DNA of 64,000 nt from Shimia_B sp039815465 (GCA_039815465.1 JBCBZG010000001.1:124001-188000), one strand, 5' to 3'; positions 26,401 to 35,282 are shown, counted from the first letter of the stretch. Numbers and translations: made by a program. The notes: generated by a model not told the origin, from the sequence alone.

Positions 26401-26810
26401 TCAAACCTCCCAACGCCATCCTCGAAACCGCGCTCTATGTCGACGACCTGGAAGCCGCGCATGGGTTTTACGCGGACATCATCGGGTTGGAGCAGGTGCT
26501 TTATGTTCCGGGGCGTCACCGGTTTTATGGCTGCGGGCCGGGGATGCTGCTTTTGTTTGTGGCGGAGGCGACGCAGGTGGCGTCGGGCCCCTTACCCGTC
26601 CCGACCCATGGCGCGATGGGCCCCGGACACATGTGTTTTCGGGTGCCGCGCGTGGCGTTGGATGGGTGGGTCGACCACTTGGGTCGCCATGGAGTTTCGG
26701 TGGAGGCGGATTTCGAGTGGCCCACGGGCGCACGATCGATCTATTGCCGCGATCCGGCGGGCAATTCCATTGAGTTTGCGGAGCCCAAGCTGTGGAACCG
26801 CCCGGACTGA
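26397..26810 (+). CDS. VOC family (glyoxalase/bleomycin-resistance fold) protein
   Basis: 137 residues beginning at a GTG that overlaps the previous stop (GTGA). ILETALYVDDLEAAHGFY and DPAGNSIEFAEP are the paired beta-alpha-beta-beta-beta motifs of the vicinal-oxygen-chelate superfamily, with candidate metal ligands Glu and His (MGPGHMCFRV). Likely a small metalloenzyme such as a dioxygenase, glyoxalase or resistance protein. Substrate unknown. Confidence 0.82.
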   Translation: MIKPPNAILETALYVDDLEAAHGFYADIIGLEQVLYVPGRHRFYGCGPGMLLLFVAEATQVASGPLPVPTHGAMGPGHMCFRVPRVALDGWVDHLGRHGVSVEADFEWPTGARSIYCRDPAGNSIEFAEPKLWNRPD

Positions 26811-26851
26811 GCTGTCTTTTCCTTGTCACAGAACACCGCTAGGGCGCGGGA

Positions 26852-28129
26852 ATGTCTGCGCCGTCCCCTGCCCCTAACCCTGCCCCTGTCCCTTTCTCAG
26901 ACCTCATCCGCACCTTTGGCCGCATCGGCTGCCTGAGCTTTGGCGGCCCCGCCGCACAAATCGCACTGATGGAGGAGGAGCTTGTCACCCGGCGCCGCTG
27001 GTTGGACCATGACGGGTTTCTCCGCGCGCTCTCGTTTTGCATGCTGCTGCCAGGGCCAGAGGCGATGCAGCTTGCCACCTATGCGGGCTGGCGGCTGCGC
27101 GGGGCGTGGGGCGGGGTCATCGCGGGCGCTCTTTTTGTGCTGCCCGGGGCCCTGGTGATCTTTGCGCTGGCGGCGCTTTACATCAGCTATGGCGCGCAAC
27201 CTCTTGTCCAGGCGGCGTTCCTCGGCATTCAGGCCACTGTGATTGTGATTGTCATTGGGGCGCTGAGAAAGCTTGCGGCCAAAGCGCTCAATGGGCGGGA
27301 GGGCAGCGTGATCGCGCTTTCGGCCTTTGCAGCGATTTTCGCCTTGGGCGTTCCGTTTCCGGTGATCATCCTGGCAGCGGCCGCCTATGGCGCACTGACC
27401 GCGGGGGCTGGGGCGGCGCCCCCCCATACCGCCGTGACGCGCCCGCAGCCCGCGCTTTTTTTGGGGACGGCCGCGCTTTGGGGTCTACCGATTGCGGCAC
27501 TTTGGGTCGCTGGGGCTGGCTTTCTGCTCACGCTCGCGCTGTTTTTCTCGCAACTCGCGATTGTCACCTTTGGCGGCGCTTATGCGGTCCTCGCCTATAT
27601 GACGCAGACTGTGGTGCAGGAGCTCGGCTGGATCAGCACGGATGCGATGATCGACGCGCTTGGTCTGGCAGAGACGACGCCGGGCCCGCTGATTTTGGTC
27701 ACGCAGTTCGTGGGCATCCTGGCGGGCCACGCGATTGGAGGCTGGCCGCTTGCGATTGTGGCGGGGCTCCTCACGCTTTGGGTGACGTTTCTGCCCTGTT
27801 TTCTCTGGATTTTCGCGGGGGCGCCGTATCTGGAGCGGCTCACATCCGCCCCGCGTATTGCGGCCGCGTTGCGGGCTGTGACGGCGGCGGTGGTGGGTGT
27901 GATCGCGAACTTGTCGATCTGGTTTGCGCTGCACGTTGTGTTTGACACCGTCGCAGAGACGCATTTTGCCTGGGCCGCGATCCCCGTGCCGGAGCTGTCG
28001 AGCCTGCGGTTGGAGGCGGTGGCGTTGACCCTGTTGGCGGCGGCGCTGATCTTATGGCGTGGGGTGGCGCTGCCGCTTTGTTTGGCGATTTGTGCAGGTG
28101 CGGCGCTGCTCGTCGCTGTGGTGGTATGA
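26852..28129 (+). CDS. chrA: Chromate transporter, two-domain type
   Basis: 425 residues in two homologous halves. The first carries FGRIGCLSFGGPAAQIALM and LLPGPEAMQLATYAGW. The second carries VTFGGAYAVLAYM and LAETTPGPLILVTQFVG. These paired FGGP/FGGA and PGP motifs are diagnostic of CHR transporters, which export chromate with the membrane potential. No chrB regulator is adjacent. The Pro/Ala-rich N-terminal leader is unusual but harmless. Confidence 0.93.
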   Translation: MSAPSPAPNPAPVPFSDLIRTFGRIGCLSFGGPAAQIALMEEELVTRRRWLDHDGFLRALSFCMLLPGPEAMQLATYAGWRLRGAWGGVIAGALFVLPGALVIFALAALYISYGAQPLVQAAFLGIQATVIVIVIGALRKLAAKALNGREGSVIALSAFAAIFALGVPFPVIILAAAAYGALTAGAGAAPPHTAVTRPQPALFLGTAALWGLPIAALWVAGAGFLLTLALFFSQLAIVTFGGAYAVLAYMTQTVVQELGWISTDAMIDALGLAETTPGPLILVTQFVGILAGHAIGGWPLAIVAGLLTLWVTFLPCFLWIFAGAPYLERLTSAPRIAAALRAVTAAVVGVIANLSIWFALHVVFDTVAETHFAWAAIPVPELSSLRLEAVALTLLAAALILWRGVALPLCLAICAGAALLVAVVV

Positions 28130-28232
28130 CACGCCTTTCGAATCCCGGCGATATGCCTATGCTAACCCCATGGCGCATCACGCGATCTAGATGCACATAG
28201 GGATGCCATGGGGGATGCCACGGAGAGTTACC

Positions 28233-28721
28233 ATGGGCGATAGCATTGAATATGGGGCGTTGATGCACAGCGCCATGCGCGGGCTGATCCGCCAGGTTCT
28301 GAGCGACATCCAGTCGGCTGGGGCGCTGCCCGGCGCGCATCATTTCTTTATCACGTTCGACACGATGCACCCGGATGTGGAGATCGCCGATTGGCTGTCA
28401 GACCGCTATCCGGGCGAGATGACAGTTGTCATGCAACACTGGTATTCGGGTCTGGAAGTGACCGATGACGGCTTTGCCGTGACGCTGAATTTCGGCGACA
28501 GCCCGGAGCCGCTCTATATCCCCTTTGACGCTATCAAGACCTTTGTTGACCCATCGGTGGAGTTTGGTCTTCGCTTTGAAGGCGCTGAGGAGGAGGCGGA
28601 GACACCGCCAGAGCCGCGCCCCCTATCGAGTGTGCCTGCCGATGCGCCGCTGCCGGGCCCGGAGCCGCAGGAGCCCAAAAAGGGCGATGTCGTCAGCTTG
28701 GACAGCTTTCGAAAGCCCTAA
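28233..28721 (+). CDS. sspB: SspB, ClpXP adaptor for ssrA-tagged proteins
   Basis: 162 residues from MGDSIEYGALMHSAMRGLIR (GGAGAG upstream of this ATG; earlier in-frame ATGs lack a site). HHFFITFDTMHPDVEIADWL and MTVVMQHWYSGLEVTDDGFA mark the alphaproteobacterial SspB fold. The acidic Pro-rich linker ends in VVSLDSFRKP, the short ClpX-binding tail. SspB tethers tmRNA-tagged substrates to ClpXP, and the ssrA gene is in the same window. fumC follows, as is common in Rhodobacteraceae. Confidence 0.92.
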   Translation: MGDSIEYGALMHSAMRGLIRQVLSDIQSAGALPGAHHFFITFDTMHPDVEIADWLSDRYPGEMTVVMQHWYSGLEVTDDGFAVTLNFGDSPEPLYIPFDAIKTFVDPSVEFGLRFEGAEEEAETPPEPRPLSSVPADAPLPGPEPQEPKKGDVVSLDSFRKP

Positions 28722-28814
28722 GGCGCGGGTTCTGCGGCCATAGCGACATCTCGGCATTTGCCCCGGACGGTATGCACAGGTATCCACGGCGCAGCGACCA
28801 AGAGGACTGCCCCC

Positions 28815-30212
28815 GTGACCGACATGACCGACACCCGCACTGAAACCGACAGCTTTGGCCCGCTTGAGGTTCCCAACGACAAATACTGGGGCGCGCAGAC
28901 CCAGCGGAGCCTCAAGAACTTCCCGATCGGCTGGGAAAAGCAGCCCGTGGCAATCGTGCGCGCCTTGGGCGTCATTAAGGAGGCTTGCGCGCGTGCCAAC
29001 ACCGCAGCGGGAAAGCTCGACGGGATCGGGGACGCGATGCAGCAGGCCGCCCATGAAGTGGTCGAGGGTAAGCTTGACGATCACTTCCCGCTTGTCGTGT
29101 GGCAAACGGGATCGGGCACGCAGTCAAACATGAACGCCAACGAGGTCATTTCGAACCGCGCGATTGAAATCCTGGGCGGTGTGATTGGGTCAAAGAGCCC
29201 GGTGCACCCGAACGATCACTGCAACATGGGTCAGTCGTCGAACGACACCTTCCCCACGGCCATGCACATCGCGACTGCCATGACGGCGCGCGACGTGACG
29301 CTGCCGGGTCTGCGGAGCCTGCACGCGGCGCTGGAGGCGAAGACGGCGGAGTTCGAGGGGATCATCAAGATCGGGCGCACCCACACGATGGACGCCACGC
29401 CGCTGACGCTCGCGCAGGAGTTCAGCGGCTACACCCACCAGGTCGCCATGGCCATCGCACGGGTCGAAGGCGCGCTGCCGCGGATCTACGAGCTCGCGCA
29501 GGGCGGTACGGCCGTGGGCACGGGTCTCAACACGCCCAAGGGCTGGGGCGCAGAGGTCGCCGCGAACATGGCTGACATCACCGGCCTCCCCTTTGTCACC
29601 GCGCCGAACAAGTTCGAGGCGCTCGCCGCCCATGACGCCATGGTGGAGATGTCGGGCGCGCTCAAAACCGTCGCCGCGAGCCTCTTCAAAATCGCCAACG
29701 ACATCCGCCTCTTGGGCTCCGGCCCGCGTTGCGGCTTGGGTGAGCTGATGCTGCCGGAGAACGAGCCCGGGTCATCGATCATGCCGGGCAAGGTGAACCC
29801 GACCCAGTGCGAGGCGCTGACGCAGGTCTGTGCCCATGTGTTCGGCAATGACGCCGCTGTGGGCTTTGCCGGGTCTCAGGGGCATTTCGAGCTCAATGTC
29901 TACAAGCCCATGATGGCCTATAACGTGCTCCAATCCATGCAGCTTCTGGGTGACGCGGCGCAAGCATTCACCGATAACTGCGTCGTGGGGATCAAGGCCA
30001 ACGAGGACCGGATCGCCAAGATCATGCGCGAGTCGCTGATGCTCGTCACCGCACTTGCGCCCGAGATCGGCTATGACAACGCCACGACCGTCGCCAAAAC
30101 GGCCCATAAGAACGGCACCACCCTGAAAGAGGAAGCCGTGGGGCTGGGGTTCGTCACGGCCGAACGCTTTGACGAGGTCGTGCGCCCCGAGCAGATGATC
30201 GGGCCTAAGTGA
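28815..30212 (+). CDS. fumC: Fumarate hydratase class II
   Basis: About 465 residues. TETDSFGPLEVPNDKYWGAQTQ opens the protein, and the fumarase/aspartase signature GSSIMPGKVNPTQCEA is intact, with the catalytic loop THTMDATPLTLAQEFSGY. It hydrates fumarate to malate in the TCA cycle without an iron–sulfur cluster. AGAGGA is 8 nt from a GTG at 28815, which I take as the start. An in-frame ATG at 28824 is the conventional alternative. Confidence 0.95.
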   Translation: MTDMTDTRTETDSFGPLEVPNDKYWGAQTQRSLKNFPIGWEKQPVAIVRALGVIKEACARANTAAGKLDGIGDAMQQAAHEVVEGKLDDHFPLVVWQTGSGTQSNMNANEVISNRAIEILGGVIGSKSPVHPNDHCNMGQSSNDTFPTAMHIATAMTARDVTLPGLRSLHAALEAKTAEFEGIIKIGRTHTMDATPLTLAQEFSGYTHQVAMAIARVEGALPRIYELAQGGTAVGTGLNTPKGWGAEVAANMADITGLPFVTAPNKFEALAAHDAMVEMSGALKTVAASLFKIANDIRLLGSGPRCGLGELMLPENEPGSSIMPGKVNPTQCEALTQVCAHVFGNDAAVGFAGSQGHFELNVYKPMMAYNVLQSMQLLGDAAQAFTDNCVVGIKANEDRIAKIMRESLMLVTALAPEIGYDNATTVAKTAHKNGTTLKEEAVGLGFVTAERFDEVVRPEQMIGPK

Positions 30213-30580
30213 GAGCCCGGCCCCATATAATGCTTCATAGTGGGGTCGCGCAGGAGGCCGTGTCGCTTTGGCAGCGCGCCTTCCCAGACCTGACCGAAGC
30301 CCCACCGCGCCCGCCGGCGATGCTGTGGCATTTGTCGGTGGGGGGGCTGGCGTTTACGCTTTTTGACAGCCCCACCCCACACGCGTTCGCGCCGACGCCG
30401 AGTTGGTCCTTTATGATCGATGTCGACGATGCCGCGCGTGTGGACAGCGCCCATGATGTGTTGGCGGATGGTGGGCAAACGTTGATGCCACCCGACAGCT
30501 ACGACTTTGCAAAGCGGTTTACCTGGGTCGAAGACCGCTTTGGCATCTCCTGGCAGCTGAGGTTTGGGGCGGCGGCATGA
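30209..30580 (+). CDS. PhnB-like VOC family protein
   Basis: 123 residues starting at a GTG that overlaps the fumC stop by 4 bp. RPHIMLHSGVAQEAVSLWQ and MLWHLSVGGLAFTLFDSP resemble the 3-demethylubiquinone methyltransferase-like/PhnB branch of VOC proteins. Function unknown. It also overlaps the next gene by 4 bp (ATGA), so fumC–VOC–DUF4169 is a tight translational chain. Confidence 0.75.
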   Translation: MRARPHIMLHSGVAQEAVSLWQRAFPDLTEAPPRPPAMLWHLSVGGLAFTLFDSPTPHAFAPTPSWSFMIDVDDAARVDSAHDVLADGGQTLMPPDSYDFAKRFTWVEDRFGISWQLRFGAAA

Positions 30581-30756
30581 CGGTCGTGAACCTCAACAAA
30601 GCGCGCAAAGCGCGGGCAAAGCGTGATAAGACCGCGCGCGCTGCTGAAAACGCCGTCAAGCATGGCCGCACAAAGGCCCAGCGCGCGCAAGAGGCCGCCG
30701 AATCGGCCCGCAAGGCTGCGCAGGTCGACGCCCACCGCTTGGACAAGGACACCTAA
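30577..30756 (+). CDS. DUF4169 family small basic protein
   Basis: 59 residues (MTVVNLNKARKARAKRDKTA…, ending HRLDKDT), highly charged and helical, matching DUF4169. Such proteins commonly follow fumC and precede a ribbon-helix-helix gene in Rhodobacteraceae. The ATG overlaps the stop of the VOC gene. Role unknown. The Lys/Arg-rich helix could bind nucleic acid. Confidence 0.85.
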   Translation: MTVVNLNKARKARAKRDKTARAAENAVKHGRTKAQRAQEAAESARKAAQVDAHRLDKDT

Positions 30757-30834
30757 CCTCTTTCTTTCCCCTGGCTCGACACAACAAAGCCCGATTTACC
30801 GAACATCAATCGGCTCAGGCTAATAGGTGTTTCC

Positions 30835-31014
30835 ATGAAGTTGAGTACAGACATCCCCCGCGCCGAAAGGCAAGAAAAGCGCCGCCAACGCCGCGCGCTC
30901 AAAGCAGCCCGTCGCCATATGGCCGACCCCAACGCACGGCTTCCTCGCCTGCTTGAGGCGTATTCGAAGTTCCAAGCCCAAGGCTCCATCCGGTGGGCAC
31001 TGCCGGACTCCTGA
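30835..31014 (+). CDS. Possible small basic protein (59 aa)
   Basis: An open frame of 60 codons, MKLSTDIPRAERQEKRRQRR…, ends at TGA 31012, six bases before the ribbon-helix-helix start. A weak TAGGTG precedes the ATG. Composition is Arg/Ala-rich and no family is recognised. It could be a real cistron of the fumC cluster or a chance frame. Confidence 0.35.
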   Translation: MKLSTDIPRAERQEKRRQRRALKAARRHMADPNARLPRLLEAYSKFQAQGSIRWALPDS

Positions 31015-31019
31015 CATCC

Positions 31020-31274
31020 ATGGGCGAGCGACCGAAAAAGCGGTCGCTCACCTTACGCGGCCACCGGACGAGTGTGTCGTTGGAAGATGACTTTTGGTCA
31101 GAGTTCCGCGCGATTGCTGCCGAACAGGCCATGCCCATCAACGTGCTTGCCGCCGACATAGATGCCGTGCGCGGGACCGAGATTGGGCTGGCATCTGCCA
31201 TCCGCATCTTTGTGCTGCGTGATCTTAAGGCGAAGTTGGCTGGGCGCGGGCAGGCCGACGTACCCACGAACTAG
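31020..31274 (+). CDS. Ribbon-helix-helix domain protein
   Basis: 84 residues from MGERPKKRSLTLRGHRTSVS. The beta strand RGHRTSVSLEDDFW followed by two helices (EFRAIAAEQAMPINVLAADI and SAIRIFVLRDLKAKL) is the RHH fold seen in small Rhodobacteraceae regulators next to fumC. It probably binds DNA as a dimer. Target unknown, and autoregulation of the cluster is possible. Confidence 0.82.
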   Translation: MGERPKKRSLTLRGHRTSVSLEDDFWSEFRAIAAEQAMPINVLAADIDAVRGTEIGLASAIRIFVLRDLKAKLAGRGQADVPTN

Positions 31275-31288
31275 GTAGAGCGTTTTGA

Positions 31289-31367
31289 GCTATAGCGCCG
31301 TTCCGAGGGGTGGCGTTCGCGCCGCCCCGTGGGGGCGGAACGGCGCGGCCTGACGTTGCCGTCAGGC
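31289..31367 (+). repeat. Covarying two-hairpin repeat, family 1, copy A
   Basis: The first hairpin has an 11-bp stem, GCGCCGTTCCG (31295–31305) with CGGAACGGCGC (31336–31346), enclosing GGGGTGGCG–TTCG–CGCCGCCCC. A second hairpin, GCCTGACG–TTGC–CGTCAGGC, follows at 31348–31367. Lies between convergent genes. Homologous copies are at 45857–45960 and 51834–51912. Confidence 0.8.
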
Positions 31368-31403
31368 GAGTGTTTTGCGGCTAAGTATTAAGAAGTTAGC
31401 GAC

Positions 31404-32747
31404 TCATCGCTTCGACAGTCTCACCCAGATTCCATCCTTCGCCCGCAGCGTCAGATGCGCCGCAGGCACAGGCTCGCGCCCCTCAATGACCTCAAACTGG
31501 TACGCCTGCACCGCGCGTGCGAGCAGGAGCGGCCCCTCGACCATCGCAAAGCCCGCGCCGGGGCAGACCCGAGGCCCCGCGCTGAAGGGGATGAACGCAT
31601 CCCGTAGGCAGGTTTTGCCGTTCTCTGTGGCCCAGCGTCCGGGGTCAAATCCATCGGGATCGTCCCAGAGGCGGGAGTGGCGGTGGAGATGCCAGGCGCT
31701 CAGCACCACTTGGCTGCCCTTTGGCACGCGCCTATCGCGCATCTCGTTCGGGCAGGCGGCCTGACGCACCATCATCGGCACCGGCGGATAAAGGCGCAGC
31801 GCCTCGCGGAACACATCGCGCGTCACACGGAGCTGGCTGACCTCTGACAGGCCCTTGCCTGTGAGCGTCTGGGCCTCAGCCGCCACCTGTTCCTGCCAGT
31901 CGGGGTGCATCGCCAGGAGGTAAAGCGCCCAGGCGAGCACGGAGGCGGAGGTTTCGTGCCCGGCGAGGAAAAAGACCGCGACCTGGTCCACCATCTCGCC
32001 GGCCGTAAAGCGGTGGCCAGTTTCGGGGTCCTCCATGGTCATGATCTTGGTTGCGAGGTCGTCGGGCGCGGTCCCTGCCTCGATCTCGGCCATGCGGGCG
32101 GATGTCAGTTCCTCGATCAAGGCCCGGATCGCGCGGGCGCTTTGGATCGTGCGGCGCTGGAACGGGCGCGGCATCCAGCGGGGGAGCGGGACGAAGGCCG
32201 CGAAATTCACGACGGGCTGGGTGCGTTGGTAGACCTTGAAAGCCGAAAAGACGCGGCTGGCGGTTGCGTCCTCGATGGGGATGGAAAAGAGCGTCCGAAA
32301 GATGACGTCGGCGGCGGCGAAACTCGCGGCCTCCTCAATCTCCACCTCACCCTCGTGGAGCCGCCCGACGAGCGCGTCGGTAGCGGCCCACATGGCGGGA
32401 TAGGTGTCTTTCAATCGCCCGCCCTCGAACGCGGGGTCGATGATGCGGCGCTGCCGTTCCCAGTCCGGCCCGTTGGACAGGAAAACGCTGTCGCCGAGGA
32501 GCGGGCGGAGCCCCTCGCTCACCCGCGTGGATTTGGGGAAATTCGTCGTGCTTTCCTTGAGGATCCGTTTCACCAGCTCCGGCTGGTTGACGAGGAAGCT
32601 GCGAAAGAACGGTGTGCGAAACTCCGCCATCCAGGCGCGGTAGAGCCGTTCGGGCTGGGCGCTCAGGATATCCTCGCGAAAGAGGCGCAGGTAGCGGCGC
32701 AGCGACACCTCCCCCTCCCGCGCTTTGGGTTTTGGCGGCTGCGTCAT
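31404..32747 (-). CDS. Cytochrome P450
   Basis: 447 residues. The I-helix oxygen-activation motif FFLAGHETSASVLAWAL, the K-helix EALR (VFREALRLYPPVP) and the heme-thiolate loop FSAGPRVCPGAGFAMVEG are intact. This is a bacterial class I-type P450 needing a separate ferredoxin and reductase, which are not nearby. The ATG overlaps the stop of the upstream membrane hydrolase gene by 4 bp, so both act in one pathway. Substrate unknown; lipid or hydrophobic compounds are likely. Confidence 0.93.
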   Translation of the reverse strand: MTQPPKPKAREGEVSLRRYLRLFREDILSAQPERLYRAWMAEFRTPFFRSFLVNQPELVKRILKESTTNFPKSTRVSEGLRPLLGDSVFLSNGPDWERQRRIIDPAFEGGRLKDTYPAMWAATDALVGRLHEGEVEIEEAASFAAADVIFRTLFSIPIEDATASRVFSAFKVYQRTQPVVNFAAFVPLPRWMPRPFQRRTIQSARAIRALIEELTSARMAEIEAGTAPDDLATKIMTMEDPETGHRFTAGEMVDQVAVFFLAGHETSASVLAWALYLLAMHPDWQEQVAAEAQTLTGKGLSEVSQLRVTRDVFREALRLYPPVPMMVRQAACPNEMRDRRVPKGSQVVLSAWHLHRHSRLWDDPDGFDPGRWATENGKTCLRDAFIPFSAGPRVCPGAGFAMVEGPLLLARAVQAYQFEVIEGREPVPAAHLTLRAKDGIWVRLSKR

Positions 32748-33940
32748 GCGGCGAGGCTGGTGAATTTGGAGGCCGCGCGGGTGATGCGGCTCTTTGACGG
32801 TTTGCGGTCGCGGTAGCGGTGGCCGAGCGTCTGAGGGCCTGCGGTGATCTGGAAGTAATCATAGTCCTTCGGCTGATCGAAAGCGCAGAGGTACTGGAAA
32901 TGAAGCCGGAAGTAGCGGCGTTTGAGTTTGCGCCACGTCTCGGGCTTGAGCGATTGCGTGAAGGCGGCGGAGAAGACGAGCGGCCAGCGTTGGTTTGGCG
33001 GCGCGACGCCTGTGACGGCCACGGGATCGCAGAGCGCGAAGGCGCAGCCGTCGCCCGGGGCGCTGACATCGACCCAACTCAGTTCTTCGCGCGCGCTGAG
33101 GTAGCGCAGGTCGGCGCGGAGGCGGTGCGCCTCGGGCAGGAAGGAGACCATTGGGACAACATGGCCCAGGGTCAGGAAGGACAGCGCCGGGCCATCCGTG
33201 GGCACGCGGCCCGCGCGGATGAGGTCGGCGAGGATCGAGACGCCCAGATGCGCGCCGGAGGAGTGGCCGACGACGAGTACCTCGTCGGTGTCAGTTGTTA
33301 GGGCTTCGGCGATCATGTCGCCGAACTGGGCCATGCGGTCCTCAAGCTCTGGCGGGTTTGCGCCCTTGTGCTGCGCGGAATAGGCGTAGTCGTGCATGAG
33401 GTAGTAGGCGAAGAGCTTATTGTCCCAGCGGCGGAACCACATGAGCACGGCGGGAAAGATGGGGAGGGCGGCGAGCCAGGCCCAGGGGTGGAGCGTGGCG
33501 AGCGCTTTGCCGGAGAAATAGGCGAGCGCCACGGCGGTGTTGAACTGCACGATGAGGAAGACGATGGGGTAGAGCGCGGCCACCACCGGCCCGCGTCGGA
33601 GCCACATGAGGCGGCGCAGTGCGCCTGAGGCGATGTAGGTCCAGGCGGTTCGGATGAGCTGGAGGTAGGTGCCGGGGATGCCCGTTTCCATAGAGGTGCG
33701 GACGATGTCGGACCAGACGAGGACCTCCACATCGGCTTGAGTCTCGGTCCCGTCGATGGTCGCTTCCGCCACCCAGCCGTAGTTGTCGCCCTGCCGTGGG
33801 CGCAGTGCGATCTCGTACCCGCTAATCGCGGCCTGCGCCGCCCCTTCCTTGCGGTAGAGCTCGCGGTAGCGGCGCGGGTGGAATGGGTCGTACCCGGGCA
33901 GGTAAAACACCCGGCGACGTGTGACAGTGTGGTGGTCCAT
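32744..33940 (-). CDS. Membrane-associated alpha/beta-hydrolase-like protein
   Basis: 398 residues. The N-terminus (RRRVFYLPGYDPFHPRRY) resembles the first strand and oxyanion loop of alpha/beta hydrolases. Two hydrophobic helices lie mid-sequence (YPIVFLIVQFNTAVALAYF and LHPWAWLAALPIFPAVLMW), followed by the nucleophile elbow VLVVGHSSGAHLGVSI (Ser in GxSxG). It may act on membrane lipid or ester substrates. It is the first gene of a two-gene operon with the P450 (4-bp overlap). The family is not named with certainty. Confidence 0.7.
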   Translation of the reverse strand: MDHHTVTRRRVFYLPGYDPFHPRRYRELYRKEGAAQAAISGYEIALRPRQGDNYGWVAEATIDGTETQADVEVLVWSDIVRTSMETGIPGTYLQLIRTAWTYIASGALRRLMWLRRGPVVAALYPIVFLIVQFNTAVALAYFSGKALATLHPWAWLAALPIFPAVLMWFRRWDNKLFAYYLMHDYAYSAQHKGANPPELEDRMAQFGDMIAEALTTDTDEVLVVGHSSGAHLGVSILADLIRAGRVPTDGPALSFLTLGHVVPMVSFLPEAHRLRADLRYLSAREELSWVDVSAPGDGCAFALCDPVAVTGVAPPNQRWPLVFSAAFTQSLKPETWRKLKRRYFRLHFQYLCAFDQPKDYDYFQITAGPQTLGHRYRDRKPSKSRITRAASKFTSLAA

Positions 33941-34015
33941 GCTGCGCCCTACCCTAGTGGTGGCGGGTATCGGGGCAAGAGGGGAAAGGTTGGGTTAAAG
34001 TCGCCGCGTCTGCCG

Positions 34016-34164
34016 CGCGCCGCGCCATCGGCGGGCCGCGGTTCGTCGATCTGACAGGTGTTCTGTGCATTTTATGGTGGCCACCTTGGCTACCACGCTC
34101 ACGCGATGCGCGGGCTTCGACCTATCGACGGGCCGTGGGGGCGGCCCGCCGATGGCGCGGCGCG
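34016..34164. repeat. 149-bp element with perfect 24-bp terminal inverted repeats
   Basis: 34016–34039 (CGCGCCGCGCCATC…) is the exact reverse complement of 34141–34164 (…GATGGCGCGGCGCG). CGTCGAT (34044–34050) and ATCGACG (34124–34130) extend the pairing inward. The loop holds the palindrome GGTGGCCACC and no gene. The right arm continues into GTGGGGGCGG, a string also found in the family 1 repeats. MITE-like in layout, but no clear target duplication is visible. Confidence 0.7.
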
Positions 34165-34191
34165 CTTCGCGCTTGATTCCGCGCGGGGTAC

Positions 34192-34944
34192 TTAGCCGAT
34201 GGCGCCCAAGGCCGGGAAACGTTCGAGGAGCCACCAGGAGAAATCTGTGAACTGACCGGTGACCATCATCAGGCCCACAGTCCAAAGCAGCACCCCCATG
34301 ATCCGCTCGATCCGTTCCATATGGCGCTTCATCCAGGCCATGAGGCCCGTCATCGACGGAAAGAACGCGGCGACGAGCAGGAAAGGCAGACCAAGGCCAA
34401 GCGCGTAAAAGGCCAGCATTGCAGTGCCCCGCGCGGCGTCCGCCTCCGACGCCGCTATCGACAGGATCGCGCCCAGGATCGGGCCTAGGCAAGGCGTCCA
34501 GCCGAACGCGAAGGCGAGGCCGAGGATGTAGGCGCCGAACGCGCTGCCGCCCCGGTCGCCTGCGTCCACCCGCATCTCCCGATCCAGAAATCCAATGCGA
34601 AAAACGCCGATGAAATGCGCGCCAAAGATCATCACAACGATCCCAGCGCCCACGACGAACCAGTCCTGCCCTTGCAAGAAAAACCGCCCCAAGGCGGAGG
34701 CCGTGAAGCCCAAGAGCAAAAAAACCGTCGAGAGCCCCAGCACGAAAAAGGAGGCTGACAAAAGCGCCCGCCGCCGCGCCGCGCGCGTTTCCGACATCTC
34801 ACCCACGGACACGCCCGACATATAGGCGAGGTATGGCGGCACAATCGGCAGCACACAGGGGCTGGCAAAGCTGATGAGCCCACCAAAGAGCGCGATGGCC
34901 AAAGCCGGCAGCAGCGCCGCGTCAAAGAGGTCGAACCCGAACAT
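34192..34944 (-). CDS. ccdA: CcdA-type cytochrome c biogenesis/thiol-reductant membrane protein
   Basis: 250 residues from MFGFDLFDAALLPAL. Six membrane helices, with the two redox cysteines of the DsbD-beta/CcdA family in SFASPCVLPIVPPYLAY and FGWTPCLGPILGA. It carries electrons from cytoplasmic thioredoxin to periplasmic partners for haem ligation or disulfide reduction. It is divergent from tusA across 104 bp. Confidence 0.92.
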   Translation of the reverse strand: MFGFDLFDAALLPALAIALFGGLISFASPCVLPIVPPYLAYMSGVSVGEMSETRAARRRALLSASFFVLGLSTVFLLLGFTASALGRFFLQGQDWFVVGAGIVVMIFGAHFIGVFRIGFLDREMRVDAGDRGGSAFGAYILGLAFAFGWTPCLGPILGAILSIAASEADAARGTAMLAFYALGLGLPFLLVAAFFPSMTGLMAWMKRHMERIERIMGVLLWTVGLMMVTGQFTDFSWWLLERFPALGAIG

Positions 34945-35048
34945 GCCCCTACCTAGGGCCGCAAGCGGTCGCTTGTCACGGGCCCAGTGCCGCACAGCCT
35001 GTCACATCTATGTGGACCTTTGTAACAGCGGCCCCTATGTGCCCGCGC

Positions 35049-35282
35049 ATGAGTGATCATTACGACGCAGAGCTCGACGCGATCGGGCTCCTTTGCCCGC
35101 TGCCGGTGCTGAAGGCACGCAAGCGGCTCCAGCCGCTCGCCTCCGGTCAGGTGCTGCGCGTTGTGGCCGACGATCCGGCAGCCGTTATCGACATGCCGCA
35201 TTTTTGCGGGGAGGCAGGCCACACGCTAGTGAGCCAGCGTCAGGACGGGGCCGTCCTGACGTTTTTCATTCGTAAAGCCTAG
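35049..35282 (+). CDS. tusA: TusA-family sulfur-carrier protein
   Basis: 77 residues from MSDHYDAELDAIGLLCPLPV. The CPxP motif (LCPLPVLKARKRL) carries the sulfur-accepting Cys. TusA proteins relay persulfide sulfur in tRNA thiolation or other sulfur trafficking. It sits between ccdA and rne, and its last four bases overlap the convergent rne stop. Confidence 0.9.
   Translation: MSDHYDAELDAIGLLCPLPVLKARKRLQPLASGQVLRVVADDPAAVIDMPHFCGEAGHTLVSQRQDGAVLTFFIRKA

Noticed and set aside
34016..34164. CRISPR or insertion sequence
   Set aside because: Only one pair of inverted arms, no direct-repeat array, no transposase frame between the arms and no clear target-site duplication.
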